Source of the DNA: Phallusia fumigata
Taxonomy: Eukaryota > Chordata > Ascidiacea > Phlebobranchia > Ascidiidae
Assembly: GCA_008931825.1 (NCBI GenBank)
Contig: QXVZ01029387.1
Span: 389,060 to 453,059 of the forward strand
DNA: 64,000 nucleotides
Direction of reading: 5' to 3'
In this document: one piece after another, positions 11,913 to 24,163 of the stretch
How positions within the stretch are numbered: the first letter of the stretch is position 1
Layout of the letters: the number at the start of each line of letters is the position of its first letter
Made by a program: the position numbers and the translations under genes
Notes under the pieces: model-generated
Database searches by the model: none
Told to the model about the DNA's origin: nothing
The model's input: the letters and a program-made list of their open reading frames with translations, nothing else

Positions 11913-14271
11913 CTATGTGTTTGATGATGACACAAAGAAATGTGGAGCAACTTCCATCAACCATTCAGGCTGTATGACTGTTATGCCTTTTATAAAAACA
12001 TGTGAAGTCTCAACAAGTTCTGAGTAGACAACCCACTTGGGTAGTTGTTTCTGGAGTGTAATGGTGGATGAAGGGTGGACTATTAGACGTTGTTTGGTAA
12101 ATAAACTTTGATAACTTCCATCAAGTTGAAGCTGTGCAGTATTTCTAAACAGTCCGGAGGCAATGCATTTCTGGAGGCTTTCAATATCAGTGGAGCAAGA
12201 CAAGATGGGAATATTTAACTGTTTCAGGAAGCCCTGAATTTTATGTCGCGTTTTTACAGCTTCTTGTAACCTCGTATGATTAAACATGAATTGGTTACAC
12301 CAACCTTTGCTCATATTGCCATCAGTTACAAAGCCATTGTACACATTTAGCAAAGTGACCACATCACCTTGTTCCACAGCAAACTTACTGTGCATTTTTC
12401 TCACAGATTTCCTTTGGTTTGGCTGAAAGGATACAACATTTACCAGCATCATTGCAATGACAGTAACAATCTCATTTGAACATGAAAACTTTTCTGAATC
12501 AACCAACATCTTTACAAACATTGGATGAAGAGGAAGTTCAGCCATCTTTTTTCCATAGTTTGTAGTGAGATTTCCATTGTCATCTAATGCACCCATAGAA
12601 AAAAGGTACTCCACACTTTGCATCACTGAGTATGGTGGAGGCGGGGATAAAAATTTGAAGCGAAGAATGTTGTCCACACCCAAAGCTTTAAGTCTAATAA
12701 TGATTGGCACAAGGTTGCTTCTTTTAATTTCAGGGCTTGCTGAATCTGATAACATTGACATGTTCTTTTCTTCGAACAAACGGTAGACTTTTCCTGGCCT
12801 ATGAAACAAAGTAAAGAGGGAGCTTAAATTTAACAAATAAAAGAAAAAAAAGTGTTTTGTTTCTAAGGGGCTAGGAAGTTTGTTTGGATAAAATGTTTTT
12901 AGAAGATTTGTGGCATATAGTTATCGGTATCACCCCCAGACAAACAATAGTTGCACATGTGATATTTGCTGTAACATTACTTTACACCTGTTGGTCCACA
13001 GGGATTGCTGTTTTTAAAAGTGGGATGCAAGTTTTTTTTAAATGTGCTTGATAAGCTAACAATATCAGCCAAAATAAAATGACAGCTTTAAAAAAGCAAT
13101 CACACCCTGATTTTTTGTTCAGAAAAAAGTATAAAGCCATTTTGAAACTATTTTCTCACCTAAGCCTTCCACAACGTCCTGCTCTTTGATCAAGGGATGC
13201 TTTGGATGCTGGACATGTCACAATCGACTCAGTGCTCGTTGTGGGATTAAATTTTTTTACTTTCACAAAACCACAATCTGTGACATAAACAATTCCAGGT
13301 ATCGTGACAGCAGTCTCGGCAACATTTGTAGATATTATTACTTTCCTTGTGTGCCTTGAAGCACGTTCAAAAACCCTTTTTTGTTCAGACATAGGCAATG
13401 ATGCATATAGAGGCAGGATAAGGAGATACTTTCCATCATGACTTTTGTTCCTCATAGTATTTTTTAGTATTGCAACAACCTCTTCTACTTCTTCTTGGCC
13501 TGTGACAAATGAAAGTATATCCCCGTCTCTTTCATGGTAGTGTATTTTGAGAACAGTGTCAGCAGTTTGTTGAACATAATTAGCAACTGGAAGTGCACTG
13601 TAAAATATTTCTGGGGGTACTAATTTTTTGGGAAAATGCAGTACAGCAGCAACTTTATCTTGCTTCAAACCATGATTGAAGTATTGCTCCACCATCTTCA
13701 CATTGTATGTTGCTGAAGATACAATCACTCTTAAATCAGGCCGTTTTAGCTGAATTTTTTTCAAAAGTGCAAGGCACAAGTCTGTGTTGATGTTGCGTAC
13801 ATGGACCTCATCCAACATAATTACACAAAACTTGGAGAGTAAAGGATCTTTCATGATCTCATGAAGCAAAATTCCATCAGTCATATACTTGATTAAACCT
13901 TCTGTTGGATTAGTACATTTTTCAAACCTGATTTCAAAACCAACTTCAACTCCAAGCAAACAATTCATTTCATCAGCAACTCTTTCTGCTAAGGACACTG
14001 CTGCTACAGGATTGGGTTGCGTTACTCCAACACACCATTTCCCTTTTTCAGGCCAACCAGCGGAAGCTAAGTACTGTGGAATTTGCGTTGATTTCCCACA
14101 ACCTGTCTCCCCAGTTACAATGACTGTTCGGTACTGTTCCAATAAATACAATAAATGTCTTCGATATTGAAACACAGGTAATTGTTCTTTTTGTTTTGTA
14201 AGAGAGTAATCAGCATATGAAGCCACTGATTGATTCACATTTCTGCTTCTTCGATAGGGTGGCTTGTTCAT
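11913..14271 (-). CDS. DHX35: DHX35-like DEAH-box RNA helicase with altered motifs
   Basis: Two exons (14271-13160, 12798-11913) join in the middle of motif VI to give 665 residues (human DHX35 is about 703). Family members are spliceosome-associated ATP-dependent RNA helicases. Motif I GETGCGKST (54-62), III SAT (186-188), V STNVAET and VI QRAGRCGR are intact. The winged-helix, ratchet and OB-type C-terminal regions follow (RSNLVPIIIRLKALGVDNIL and HPSSTI are recognisable). Two usually invariant motifs differ: Ia reads TQPNPVAA instead of TQPRRVAA, and II reads DEVHVRN (from 154) instead of DEAHER. The catalytic D, E and H remain, so ATPase activity is possible, but RNA coupling may be changed. 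It could be a diverged DHX35 orthologue or a derived paralogue. Frames are open and splice sites clean, so this is not an obvious pseudogene. Confidence 0.87.
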
Positions 14272-15726
14272 TGTTAAACACTTTTCAAATTCTGTCTAAT
14301 TCAATTTCAGTGTTTGTTGAGAACCTAGTTACATTATGCTGGTTTTAAAAACTATCCTCAAATTTTATTTAAACCATTTATTAAACAGCACAAAGGGCTA
14401 TATCTACCAGCCACAAAAACAATTAAGATAATTGGGGCCCTAAAATCAAACTTGTATAGTAATGTGCCTTTACCGAAAAAAACTCATACAGTAAACCTCG
14501 GTTAATAAGGATTCGATTGGCCCTAAATATTTATCCGGATTATAGGCGAATATCTGGTTTAGGTTTACCGGAGAGATGTTTTTGCACGACGTTTTACGTT
14601 TTAAAATCTACTCTCTGATTCTCTTTTCATACTGTGGCGGGGATTTCCCTTTTGACAAAATGTTATGCTAGATGATTTTTTTAGTGTTGCGGCGCAATAG
14701 TGTGCGATTTGCTACCTAATGTACCAAGGACAGATCCTTAATAAATCATAGAGCTCACCAGGCAAAGAGCAATAAAGCTTTCAAGCTGTTTTTTAACAGC
14801 AGATTTAATTCTCGGAATAAGGGTGTCGAACCGGAACTGAACCCAAGCTGGATTAACCAAATGGCCTTCCTTTACAAAACTCTGCAAACCGAATTAATTA
14901 GTTGACGTAACTGAGTTTAAACTTATTATTTTAGATTGCACATATTTTTGCCTATCCATTTCCTGCTTGAAATACTATTGTTTGTTTGTTTCATTTTTAT
15001 CCTCGGGAGGTGGAGCAACGCTTATGAGTCCGCCGTCGAGCTACCTGCTTTAATTGCAGTTCCGTTGGATCATTTTTTATTTGATTTTTTTCGATTTTTG
15101 AAAGTTGCATGGTGACTTTAATTTGGGTCAACCCACCGGGTTCCTATGGGTTGGAGCATAGATAATCTATGGTTGGAGCAATGCTGCTTAAGTTTCTTGC
15201 TCAGGGAAACACAAGCGATATGGGATTAGAACCCACAACCTCGTGTGCACAAGGCAGTCGCGCGACCACTCGGCCATCTTGGCGGCCAACTATAGTGTTT
15301 CTCGCATTTGAACAGTGTAAGCTGCCCCACGATGCCTATAGTTTTAAACATCTTGAAAAAGGTAGTGAAATAAATCCCTCCATTTCAGATCTCGCCGTTG
15401 AGTACTGCCGAAAGGTTATGACGGTAATGATTAATGAATACATAATTTATGATTTTAACATTTTAAAAGCGCGTGTTATTATTTTTGTTGTTTTGTTTAT
15501 TATGACAAAATTTCCGAAAACGGGCAATAAAGGCTTGACAACTGGAAATTTTGTGCATCAGCGATTTTGTTTTTTCCGCATTTTCCCATTTCGCACGCCA
15601 ACGTGGATGCCCAACCAGGTGTGACGGATGGCAACGTCACTCGTTCTTCCAACAGGCCCGGTTTTGCACTTTGAAGATTTTATGATCTAACTCAGTTTAG
15701 TGCGCAGTTCAAAATACCGGTTAAGA
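14272..15726. other. Divergent intergenic region with repeats
   Basis: The region separates the helicase gene (-) from SSR1 (+), so both promoters should lie here; no clear TATA box or motif was assigned. CAGTAAACCTCGGTTAATAA at 14491, preceded by TA, looks like a pogo/Tigger-type terminal repeat, but no matching right end was found. A SINE copy lies at 15111-15287. Confidence 0.45.
15111..15287 (-). repeat. tRNA-Ser/Leu-derived SINE copy
   Basis: On the minus strand, GATGGCCGAGTGGTC (A box) and GGTTGTGGGTTCTAATCCC (B box) occur with tRNA-like spacing, followed by a non-tRNA body shared with 11617-11755. The small open frame that crosses it on the plus strand is a by-product. Confidence 0.7.
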
Positions 15727-17785
15727 ATGTTTAAGTTTCCTTACAAGTTGTTTTTGCTGTTTTTTCTGATTGTGCCAATTGTACCTCTTTTCGGAAGTGA
15801 AGGTAAACCCTATTCCTTACATGATTTGAAAGTATTCCGATTTCCGAGATAGTGCCGGCGATTTTGGCTGGATGCTGATTTGGTATTTGTAGATAGCCTG
15901 TTGTGCTTTGAAAATCAGTTAATTATTTTGGTACTTTTGTACATATTAAGCTTATACAGACAGCATAAATGGCCAAATTGTATGTGACAATCATCTGTTT
16001 TGCCACACAATGTTAAAATATGATCAGTAGCTATTACAAAAATGTAGTATGCTTAGCTTTTTTGAAGCAGTATTTGTCTTTGTTACATTTTCTGTTAATG
16101 ACTTAAGCAAAAGAGTAAATATTGGCACAATTAAACTCTATCAAAAAAGTTACAGGTTAATTAAAACCAATATAGAAAACAATTAAAGAGTGAGAAAGTT
16201 AACAGGGGTTTTTATTGTTAGGTCTTGCAAGGGCAGAAGAAAATGAAGATGTTGCTGATGTTGAGGATGATGAAGGTGAAGTAGAAGATGAGGATGAAGG
16301 AGAAGTTGTTGAAGATACAGAGGATGAAGCTTATCCAGCTGGGGTAAATGCCAAACCCTTTTACATTTGTTTATTCTGTAATCAAAATTGAGTTTTGCAC
16401 AACTGTTTTGTAAGTTCCACTGTTGGGTGAAAATATTGTATTTATCTTTGGTAAAACTACAAATTTGTTTTTAACCATCTTTTGTGTTGTTGTGTTTAAA
16501 AATCAGTAGACATGCAAGTCATTACAGGTTTACTTAAATATTTTCATTCTATGATTTACTGTAGTTCATTATAATGAATAGTGCGTGTATAACTTTAAAA
16601 TGCGGTAAAATGAAGTCCGTGTATGTATCAGGGTGAATCAGAAGATGAGGTTGAACCTATAACAGCACACAAGGAAACTGAAACAGCGATCATATTTGAT
16701 GGAGGATCAGAACGTAAGTTTTTTTGCTGTATTTGTCAAAATTGTTTCCAGCAAACAGTGAAGTAATTAATGTTCTTCATGAAAATGTAGTATTGTGTCC
16801 TAAATAATACAGTTGGGTACCATGATTTTTTTTGTTTACAGCATCAGTGGTTGCAGGCAAAAAGGAAAGTGGCTACATTCATTTTGCCAACACTGGTTCT
16901 AACAATTTTATCATTACCAGCATTGATGGATCTTTTCGGTATCCTCAGGACTTTTCATACGTTATACAAAATGTATGTATCTTAACTGCTTTCCAAGTGT
17001 ATTATTTTAACCAAGTACCCACTATTACCTTGCATACATTCATATAGTTCACAGTGAGTTCCCCAAACAAAATGATCGATGCTGGAAAACAGGGTTCATT
17101 CCGGTATGACTTTACACCAGGAGAACTGTCTGGAGGCAGATCATTTGGACTTTTGATTAGTGTAAACTACAAGGACACTGTAAGTTTTACCAAATACTAC
17201 TTTTCCAACACTCTCCCGTTATATTTTTATGAAAGATGTGGTGTAAACAATTAATAACAACAATCAATGCAAAAATTTACAAGGTAATGTTTTTCTTCAG
17301 GAGGATAATATTTACAAAGATGCTGTGTACAATCAAACCATTCAAGTACTTGAAAATGAAGAGGGGGTGGACACTGAAACGTATGTATTTGTAGAACAGT
17401 ATTTGACAACATCCCAGTTTCAAAATAACATTTAAATCTTCTTTCCAGATTTTTCATGTATATGATGTTGTTGGCATTGGGAGCTTTGGGTATTTTGGGT
17501 GTTTATCACCTTGCTGGAAGCAAAAAGAGGGGAAAGAGAGTAAACACAAGCAAGCCTGTATCAGCAGATAGCCCCAGCTTCGAAACTGGTACCACTAATG
17601 GACCTGTTGATTATGCATGGATTCCAGAGGAGACTTTAAAAGCTATGAGTAAGTGCATGTTTTTAATACCATAACAATTTCGGAACTTGTTAGAATTCAC
17701 ACCTCATTTCACAGATAAAGCTACCCCATCTCCTAAGAGATCCCCAAGAAAAAGAACAACAAGAAAATCAAATGAAGCTGACTAA
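15727..17785 (+). CDS. SSR1: Translocon-associated protein alpha (TRAP-alpha)
   Basis: Eight exons (15727-15802, 16222-16343, 16632-16713, 16842-16972, 17048-17179, 17301-17380, 17449-17648, 17715-17785) give 297 residues (human 286). The protein is a subunit of the TRAP complex beside the Sec61 channel in the ER. It starts with a signal peptide (FLLFFLIVPIVPLFGSEG). A very acidic lumenal stretch (about 29-85) follows, then the conserved lumenal domain with SFRYPQDFSYVIQN, GGRSFGLLISVNYKD and AVYNQT. One membrane span lies at about 209-230, followed by a basic cytosolic tail containing YAWIPEETLKAM. Every intron is GT-AG and the phases agree. The gene is convergent with CCDC113, 268 bases apart stop to stop. 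Confidence 0.96.
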
Positions 17786-17969
17786 ATTTTCTGTAGTTAT
17801 TTTCGCTGGTACCCATTCAGATGTTGGGTTAGGTTGATGAATGGTGTTTTGTATGTTGGTTTTGTTTCCCATTGAAGGTTTTGTTTTAGTGAAGCATTTT
17901 TGACCATGTTCGTGAAGCTGTTGCAATGATATTGTGCCATCTAATTCCAAATCAAATTCGTTTCAAAAT

Positions 17970-17991
17970 TTTATTGACTTTTTTGAATAAA
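17970..17991. terminator. Back-to-back poly(A) signals of SSR1 and CCDC113
   Basis: AATAAA on the plus strand at 17986-17991 serves SSR1. TTTATT at 17970-17975 is AATAAA on the minus strand and lies 79 bases past the CCDC113 stop. Cleavage 10-30 bases beyond each would make the two 3' UTRs overlap by a few tens of bases. Confidence 0.55.
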
Positions 17992-18053
17992 TTATGGGAC
18001 CCCTTCATTCCCACAACCCTTGAAAATTCTGTATGTAAAGTTAAAAAGCTAAT

Positions 18054-21000
18054 TTAAACATCCTGTGGAATCCACACTCCAGGTTGACTTTGTGTCAATA
18101 TTAAATGCCAGGACTTTTTGTGGGTCTTCAAGGCCATCTGAAACAAAAGAAAGGGAGGCTTAGTTGCATCCAGTGTTGTCTTAAAGGAAAAACTCTTCAT
18201 GGACCAAAACGTGTAAACAAACAGGCGATGCACGGATAAAAACAAGAGTGAAAGTGGGCCCATAAGCAATTAGTACAGATTTTATATTTTAGATTAAAAA
18301 CAGCATTAATAAAAGTCACATAACAAGGTACATTGTAGCCAAGGTTTCTTGAGCAAAATGTATGGTACACTTAATCTTTCATCTCAATAAAAACACTTAG
18401 GACTGAATTCAATTTATGATGTTGATACATATCTATTTACACTGATCCAAAAAATTATAAGCATTGTACATCTCAGATGCCAAGAGTTAGTAATGAACCG
18501 CAGCTGCGGTAAAGTCGGTAAATTCGTATTAACAAGATGAATTGTTTGATGGGTTTAGCATACCTGAGCAATTTCGACTTTTCGCTCCCAGTTTTTAACT
18601 GTTTTTTGAAGGTCACAGAGGTCTGCTTTCTTTTCCACATATTCTTGAACATTTGGGACTTTGTAGTCAGACAGCTTTCTTCGAAGTTGAATATTTTTCT
18701 TTTCAGCCACCTCCCTTTCCTTGTTTAAACAAAAACATAATGTTTTTTGGTGTGGTTAGTGATTGCTATAATTAAAAACTTGCCTCTTCGACAGTCACAG
18801 TTTCAACATCAAATTTTTGAAACATGTCATTGCGAGTTGCTATCTCATTTTGGAGGCGGTCAGCCTCCATTGTCAATGTGTGAAGTTTTTTCTGCAAATA
18901 TGAGAATGTAACTTGGTAAAAATGTATTTCAACAAAAAAACGAAGCAAGAATTTATGCGAACACAAACCTTGTACAAATTTAAAACTTGCAGTGTGTTTC
19001 CTGCCATTAGTTTTAATCGCAAGAGCTCTTGATTCTTTTCATCAATCTTTTCAAGATATTGTTCATTTTCAATTTTGAGCTGATTGAAATCTACTTCATG
19101 CAACACTTCTCCCATTTCTTCTTTCTGTAATATATTTTATTATTCCAACTATTCATGTTTTGTAACAAATCAATCATTATCCCTGTTCACCTGCTTCAAC
19201 TGCAGCTGCAATTTTTTCTTCTGCACTTTAAGTGTTGAGTTTTTTAATCTTAACTTTTCAATCAAGGTGTCCTGCAAATGAAAATCTTCATTAATCAATT
19301 TCCCATGTGACACTTTTAGAAACAAAAATACATAATAAAGACCTTGACCAGTGGTTCTCAATGAGGGAAATTTCATTTGAAATGTAACTGCTTTTAATAA
19401 ACTTTCAAAAAGACCCTGTTGTTAATTGACATGCAAATGCAGATTCATTCAGTTTAGTACATTGAAATGTGTCATGTGGACACTTACACAAAAATTATGT
19501 AATAAAACATTTAGTCATCACAGTTATTGTTTTTTTGCTACACATTTCCCTGTTTTAGATCTGCAGATATACATGCATTTATAAACTGTATGTAGGCTTT
19601 GTTTTAGATGTTAGTAGCATTTTTGTTTGATGAAAATATTAGGTATGTGTAGGAACAACAAAAAACCTGCAGACTCCATGGTCATGGAAAAACACTGCAG
19701 TGCCTAAGAAATGCTTTGCAGACAAACTAGTGTTTTTATGGCTTTATTATGATTCCTATAGTTTATAATAGTTGTCTGGGGGACACATGTCTGTGCGTAA
19801 ATGTAAGAGTTACCCGCCATCGGAGTTTGTCCTCAAAGTATCTCACAACTTTCTCAGCAACAACTTTTCCTGTACGTGGGTTCACTGCTCCCTTGCAGAC
19901 GTCTCGGTCAAACTCATAAACAGCTTTTTTTATTTCGCTAATGCGGAGTTCAGCTTCCTCCAAACCAGCCTACAGGAAAAGCAGAAATGTTATTCCTGAA
20001 AATTTAATCCTTCAGAAAAAAGTTGTAAATCATGAGCTTGTATACTTACGTTGCATTGCGTTTTAATACAGGTAAATGCCTACCCGATAGTTGTCAAGAA
20101 CACGTTCTGCTTCTTCCTTCAGTTTATCAATTTCATCTCTTAACTCCTCAAGCTCTCTTTGGGCAATATCACATTTTTGCTCAGCAGATAAACGAAGCAG
20201 TTTATCAACAGCACTGCTTCGTGACTTGGAACGCTTTCTGCTTCTTCCATAAATCTGTCAATAAAAAATGCAGTAGTATTTAATTGTCTTTAGGGTTACA
20301 TTGATGTACTGCCCACCTCTTGAACTTGTGCAACAGGTGTTTGGTAATTTAAACTTGATTGAAGGTTGTTGGTTTCTTTTGGCTCAACTCTTCTAAAAAA
20401 CTTGTCGAACATTTCAGCTTCATTGCGAATTACTTCATTGGCATGTCTATGAAGAGGATTAGGTCACTATAAAATTTAACAAAACCTTAAATATGTTATA
20501 TTTCTAGGATTTGCCCCTATTTTGAATACCAACGTCTTAGAAAATATTAGTATCCTTATTTTTGATTTACGTCCCTATTTTGTCTTAGTATGGTCAATTT
20601 TAAATTAAAATTCTATCCATCTCATCGTAGATGTTTTGCTATCATGAAATAAACAAAGGCTCATTCACGACACGAATCAAGGCACTGTAAGCTTGCTAAG
20701 TTTGTCAGAAAGGCTAATTTTGCAGGTGAAGTTAGGCATATATCTTAAAATTAATGAAAAGAGCATTGCAAAAACAATATCTGTGACAACTACAAGTTTG
20801 AACAGTGAGTGCTTCGTACACTGCGACGCATGCAGTTGTGGTAAAAATGTCTTTTTTCTAGGCAGTCTAATTTTTGGTACCAGATCGATGGTAACCTTGT
20901 GTAAAGTGTTTAAATAAATCTGCTTCTGTGTTAATATTAAAACCTTGTGTAAAAAAACCTGATTATGACTCTTTAGCATTGCTATAACCATGTATCTAAA

Positions 21001-21169
21001 ATAATTGTGTTATTTTGTCCCAAATACTTTACACAACATTTAGCAAATAATAAACTAACATTGTATCTTCAATAAGTTGTACTAGCTGCTCATCTGGCAA
21101 CTCAGCAAGTGGGTCATCTTGTTGATCAGTGCCAGTAGTTGTTGACAAAACACTGTCAGAGTCAGCCAT
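18054..21169 (-). CDS. CCDC113: Coiled-coil domain-containing protein 113 (ciliary)
   Basis: Nine exons (21169-21060, 20446-20317, 20254-20084, 19969-19814, 19271-19191, 19124-18969, 18891-18784, 18719-18564, 18137-18054) give 383 residues (human 377). CCDC113 (CFAP263) is a centriolar-satellite and axonemal coiled-coil protein needed for motile cilia. Landmarks that match the family: GRSRKRSKSRS after the acidic N-terminus, RLKNSTLKVQKKK, VDFNQLKIENEQYLE, GNTLQVLNLYK and NWERKVEIAQMALK.H.K.W. Almost the whole protein is predicted coiled coil. Intron 7 starts with GC rather than GT (GAG|GCAAGT at 18783), which the conserved alignment requires. Exon lengths of 156 occur three times, fitting a regular helical rod. 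Confidence 0.94.
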
Positions 21170-22929
21170 TTTTATGTCAAATTATATATACCTCAAGACA
21201 ATAATAATGCCCTGGTTAGTAGAGAAATGGATAAGAATGCAATTTCACACATACTTAAAATGATTCATGATAAGTTACTATTTTGGTCAAATTTATAATC
21301 TCCAACCTCTGTGACAGAGGTCTAAAAAACAGGTTGTACATATTTTGTAAGACAGTACTTTGCACATATTTATCAGGGTGCTAATTTTTTTTCAGATGTC
21401 CTACTTACTTTTACAAAGTGGGTAAAAATTGTAAAACATAATGTACACTATTTACACAGCAGGCAACTTCAAGCTACACTAAAAGAAGGAAAGGGAAAAC
21501 AGGTAACTTTTTATCATTACACTCTGTTTAACCCAAAGTTTAAGTTAGTCTACCAACACTTTAACGCACAAATTGTTCAAACAAAATCTAGAGTTTAAGG
21601 TGTCGGACTGTTTACAGCCAGCTAAATTATCTCTTTCAATTTTTTTCAACAACTTTCCTACCTTTCCCCCATTTTCATTTTCCCTTTTTGACCATACTTA
21701 CTTGGAGTTTTGACATGCATGGGTTTTGACAAGTTTTGATTTTGCTATTGTTTGACCAGTTGGTAATTTTACACTTGAAATTAAGTTTCAGACGGCGTAG
21801 TCCATGTTTAATACGCCGATCAAAGCAGGGAAAAAATCGCTTACTAGTTGCCATGGTACGTCACGACATCTTGTGGCGCGAATGCATTTCGACGAGCTTT
21901 ATCAATATTTTTTTGTGTTCCCAAAGTTTTTACTTACCGGCACACCAAAATAAAAAACGCATATTACCTATAAAGGCACGTGGTGAGGCCAGGAACAAAA
22001 ATCAGTTGGGGAGAATGGACTGATTCCTGCATGATAAAATAACTCAACTTTCGAAACTGGTTGATTCATTTTTGAATCTATTTTGAAATTAGATCGCCCT
22101 TTTAAAAACACCGTACGTTTTTGCCTTTTTGCCAAAGCTAGCACGTCTTACATGATATGAGCGCCACCTAAACCTGCCCTACCCTATAGTCTATGCAAGG
22201 GGAATCGCAAATTTTCTGATATTTAGACCTTTCCACCCAAGTTTGTATTTTTTCATAATCTAGGCTTATAACCCAAAAGCACAGCAGGGTAATTCTATTT
22301 CTTCCAATTTAATTGCAAAACAATATTAAAAAAAAATTGTTAGTAAGGCAAGAAAAAAATGTAATTCGTGTATCCAAGTTTGGGAAACCCTGCTGAGTGC
22401 AATGTACACAGTAGAACGGATACTTTCTACTTTTTGGCGCATAACATCAAAGAAATACTATAGTGACCTTGCAGACAACACAACCTAACTCATTTAACCC
22501 CAGGCAAAAAACAGCATACTTTTTGAAAACTGTATCTAGGCTATTATCCAGTTTAGTATGTTTTGATGTTTGAATTACGACAAACGTACGAACTAAGTTT
22601 CATTATTGATAGGGTTTTGTGTCATTACAATATGTCACGAAATTAATTAACCTTCATTGTTTGTTATTTCAGAACATGTCAAAATTGCTTGAACATCTTG
22701 CAAGCCTAAAAATTGCAAAAACGTACGTAGCCTCCAGGCCATAACCTTCTTACGCTGAAGCTGGTGTTTCACTTGTGACACCTGTAATTAAAGGATGAAT
22801 ACAACACGAACCGGAAATTAAATGACCACATCAGCCGACAAGAAAGTTTAGTTGCATATGTCCTTTGAGAATGACAGTGCTTGAAATCAGTCAGAACTGA
22901 TTTAGTTGTGTTTATAAAGTGATCACACG

Positions 22930-23067
22930 ATGAGCAACAGGAGAGGAGGCAACCTTGGCAAAACACGATGGGGATTTAGACCCGGTGTTTACTTGGCTGG
23001 AGGAAATCTGCAACATCTTTTTTCCAATCTGCAGCGAAACGTCAACCGCCCAGCACCACCTGCGTTG
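22930..23067 (+). other. Possible orphan exon
   Basis: An ATG at 22930 opens 46 codons up to TTG|GTATGT, a good donor at about 23068. A second forward frame across the same bases is also open and looks equally protein-like (DLDPVFTWLEEICNIFFP). Neither matches a family I know. It could be a first exon of the downstream MAM/galaxin gene, a separate small gene, or chance. Confidence 0.2.
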
Positions 23068-23559
23068 GTATGTACAGGTATCTTTATTGTTTTGCAGTTC
23101 TTTTGCGTCGGCAGTAAATATTTTTGACTTCAATAATAGGCGAAATATTTTAACATTTTAAGACGAACTAGACTGCTTTTTTGATAGAACGTAGAATGTT
23201 ATAAGACGGTATTACACAGGGCCATCACACATCTTTCAAGCTTTTACAAATCCTTCTTGGGGCCTTTCAATTTACACATGATAATAATTGAGGCTTACTG
23301 CTAGGCCTGTGTTTGTGAATACTTTTTTAAACGGTCATAAAGTCATGGGCCCCTCCGTAACTTTCCGACCCCGAAATGTACCTGCTTGACCTCTCTCTTA
23401 TAGACATTGGTGGTGTAAACAATTCCCTTGCCGGGGTTTTAAGTCAAATCATTTACCAAGAAAGTCTAAGTTAAGTCAAACGTTTCCAGCAATGGCTTGA
23501 ATGAAGTACTAGTCAGTACTTTGAAGTACTAGATGGCAAATTAGGCTTAAGCTTTTAAC

Positions 23560-23955
23560 CAGTGGTTCTCAACCTTTTAGTCGTGGCGGCCTCCTTTCGA
23601 TGCCCACGAAGTAGTCGCGGCCCCCTCAAAAAATATTCGGCCAGGCATGGCCTGTTTTACTCGCTTTGTATGCATTCCGCATATGTCTGTCTTATGCTCT
23701 AAGAGTAAGCGAAACCGTTATATCTATAACAAGCAATGAGATGAAACCAGTGCTACCTCTCTATGTTCTATGTTGAATCACAATATCGGTGTCATGTCAC
23801 AATGCGAAATTGTTTTCCATTTTAAACAATAAAATATTTTTCGAAAATTGTGATTTGTCAACCAAATAGCGCGCGTTTTCCCAAGTTGCCGCGGACTCCC
23901 TGAAAACGCTTTGGGGAAACCCAGGGGTCCGCGGACCCTTGGTTGAGAACCAGTG
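23560..23955. mobile_element. hAT-type MITE
   Basis: CAGTGGTTCTCAACC at the left is inverted as GGTTGAGAACCAGTG at the right; this terminal sequence is typical of animal hAT elements. The interior is GC-richer than the flanks (GCGGCCCCCTC, GGGGTCCGCGGACCC). The 8-base flanks are only weakly alike (CTTTTAAC / CCTTAAAG), so the insertion is old. No coding capacity. Confidence 0.7.
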
Positions 23956-24163
23956 CCTTAAAGTTAAACAAACATACGAGTTTTCTATCACTTGAATTCA
24001 GGTTTAGGAATGTATGTTTTTGTACGAAACAAGTTGCACAATAAAATTGGCTCTGTTAAGTCTTTTGAAAACTAGCAAGTCTTAAACTTAATTGAATCAA
24101 ATCCCAGGATCGTCAACACTAAAAAAATATGATGAGGTAATTTTCAGTTTCTGTTGTACACAG

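Larger units (their letters stand above)
21170..24163. other. Intergenic region with an unassigned exon-like piece and a hAT MITE
   Basis: No complete gene is seen. The 5' exons of the MAM/galaxin gene should lie in the right part but could not be identified. An exon-like open stretch is at 22915-23065 and a hAT-type element at 23560-23955. The stretch 21200-22900 is featureless AT-rich sequence. Confidence 0.4.

Noticed and set aside
15169-15624. 151-codon open frame on the plus strand
   Set aside because: Its first half crosses a tRNA-derived SINE copy and the rest is AT-rich with no protein character; it sits just before the real SSR1 start.
22912-23133. 73-codon minus-strand open frame
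   Set aside because: Antisense to a better plus-strand exon candidate, and without splice context of its own.
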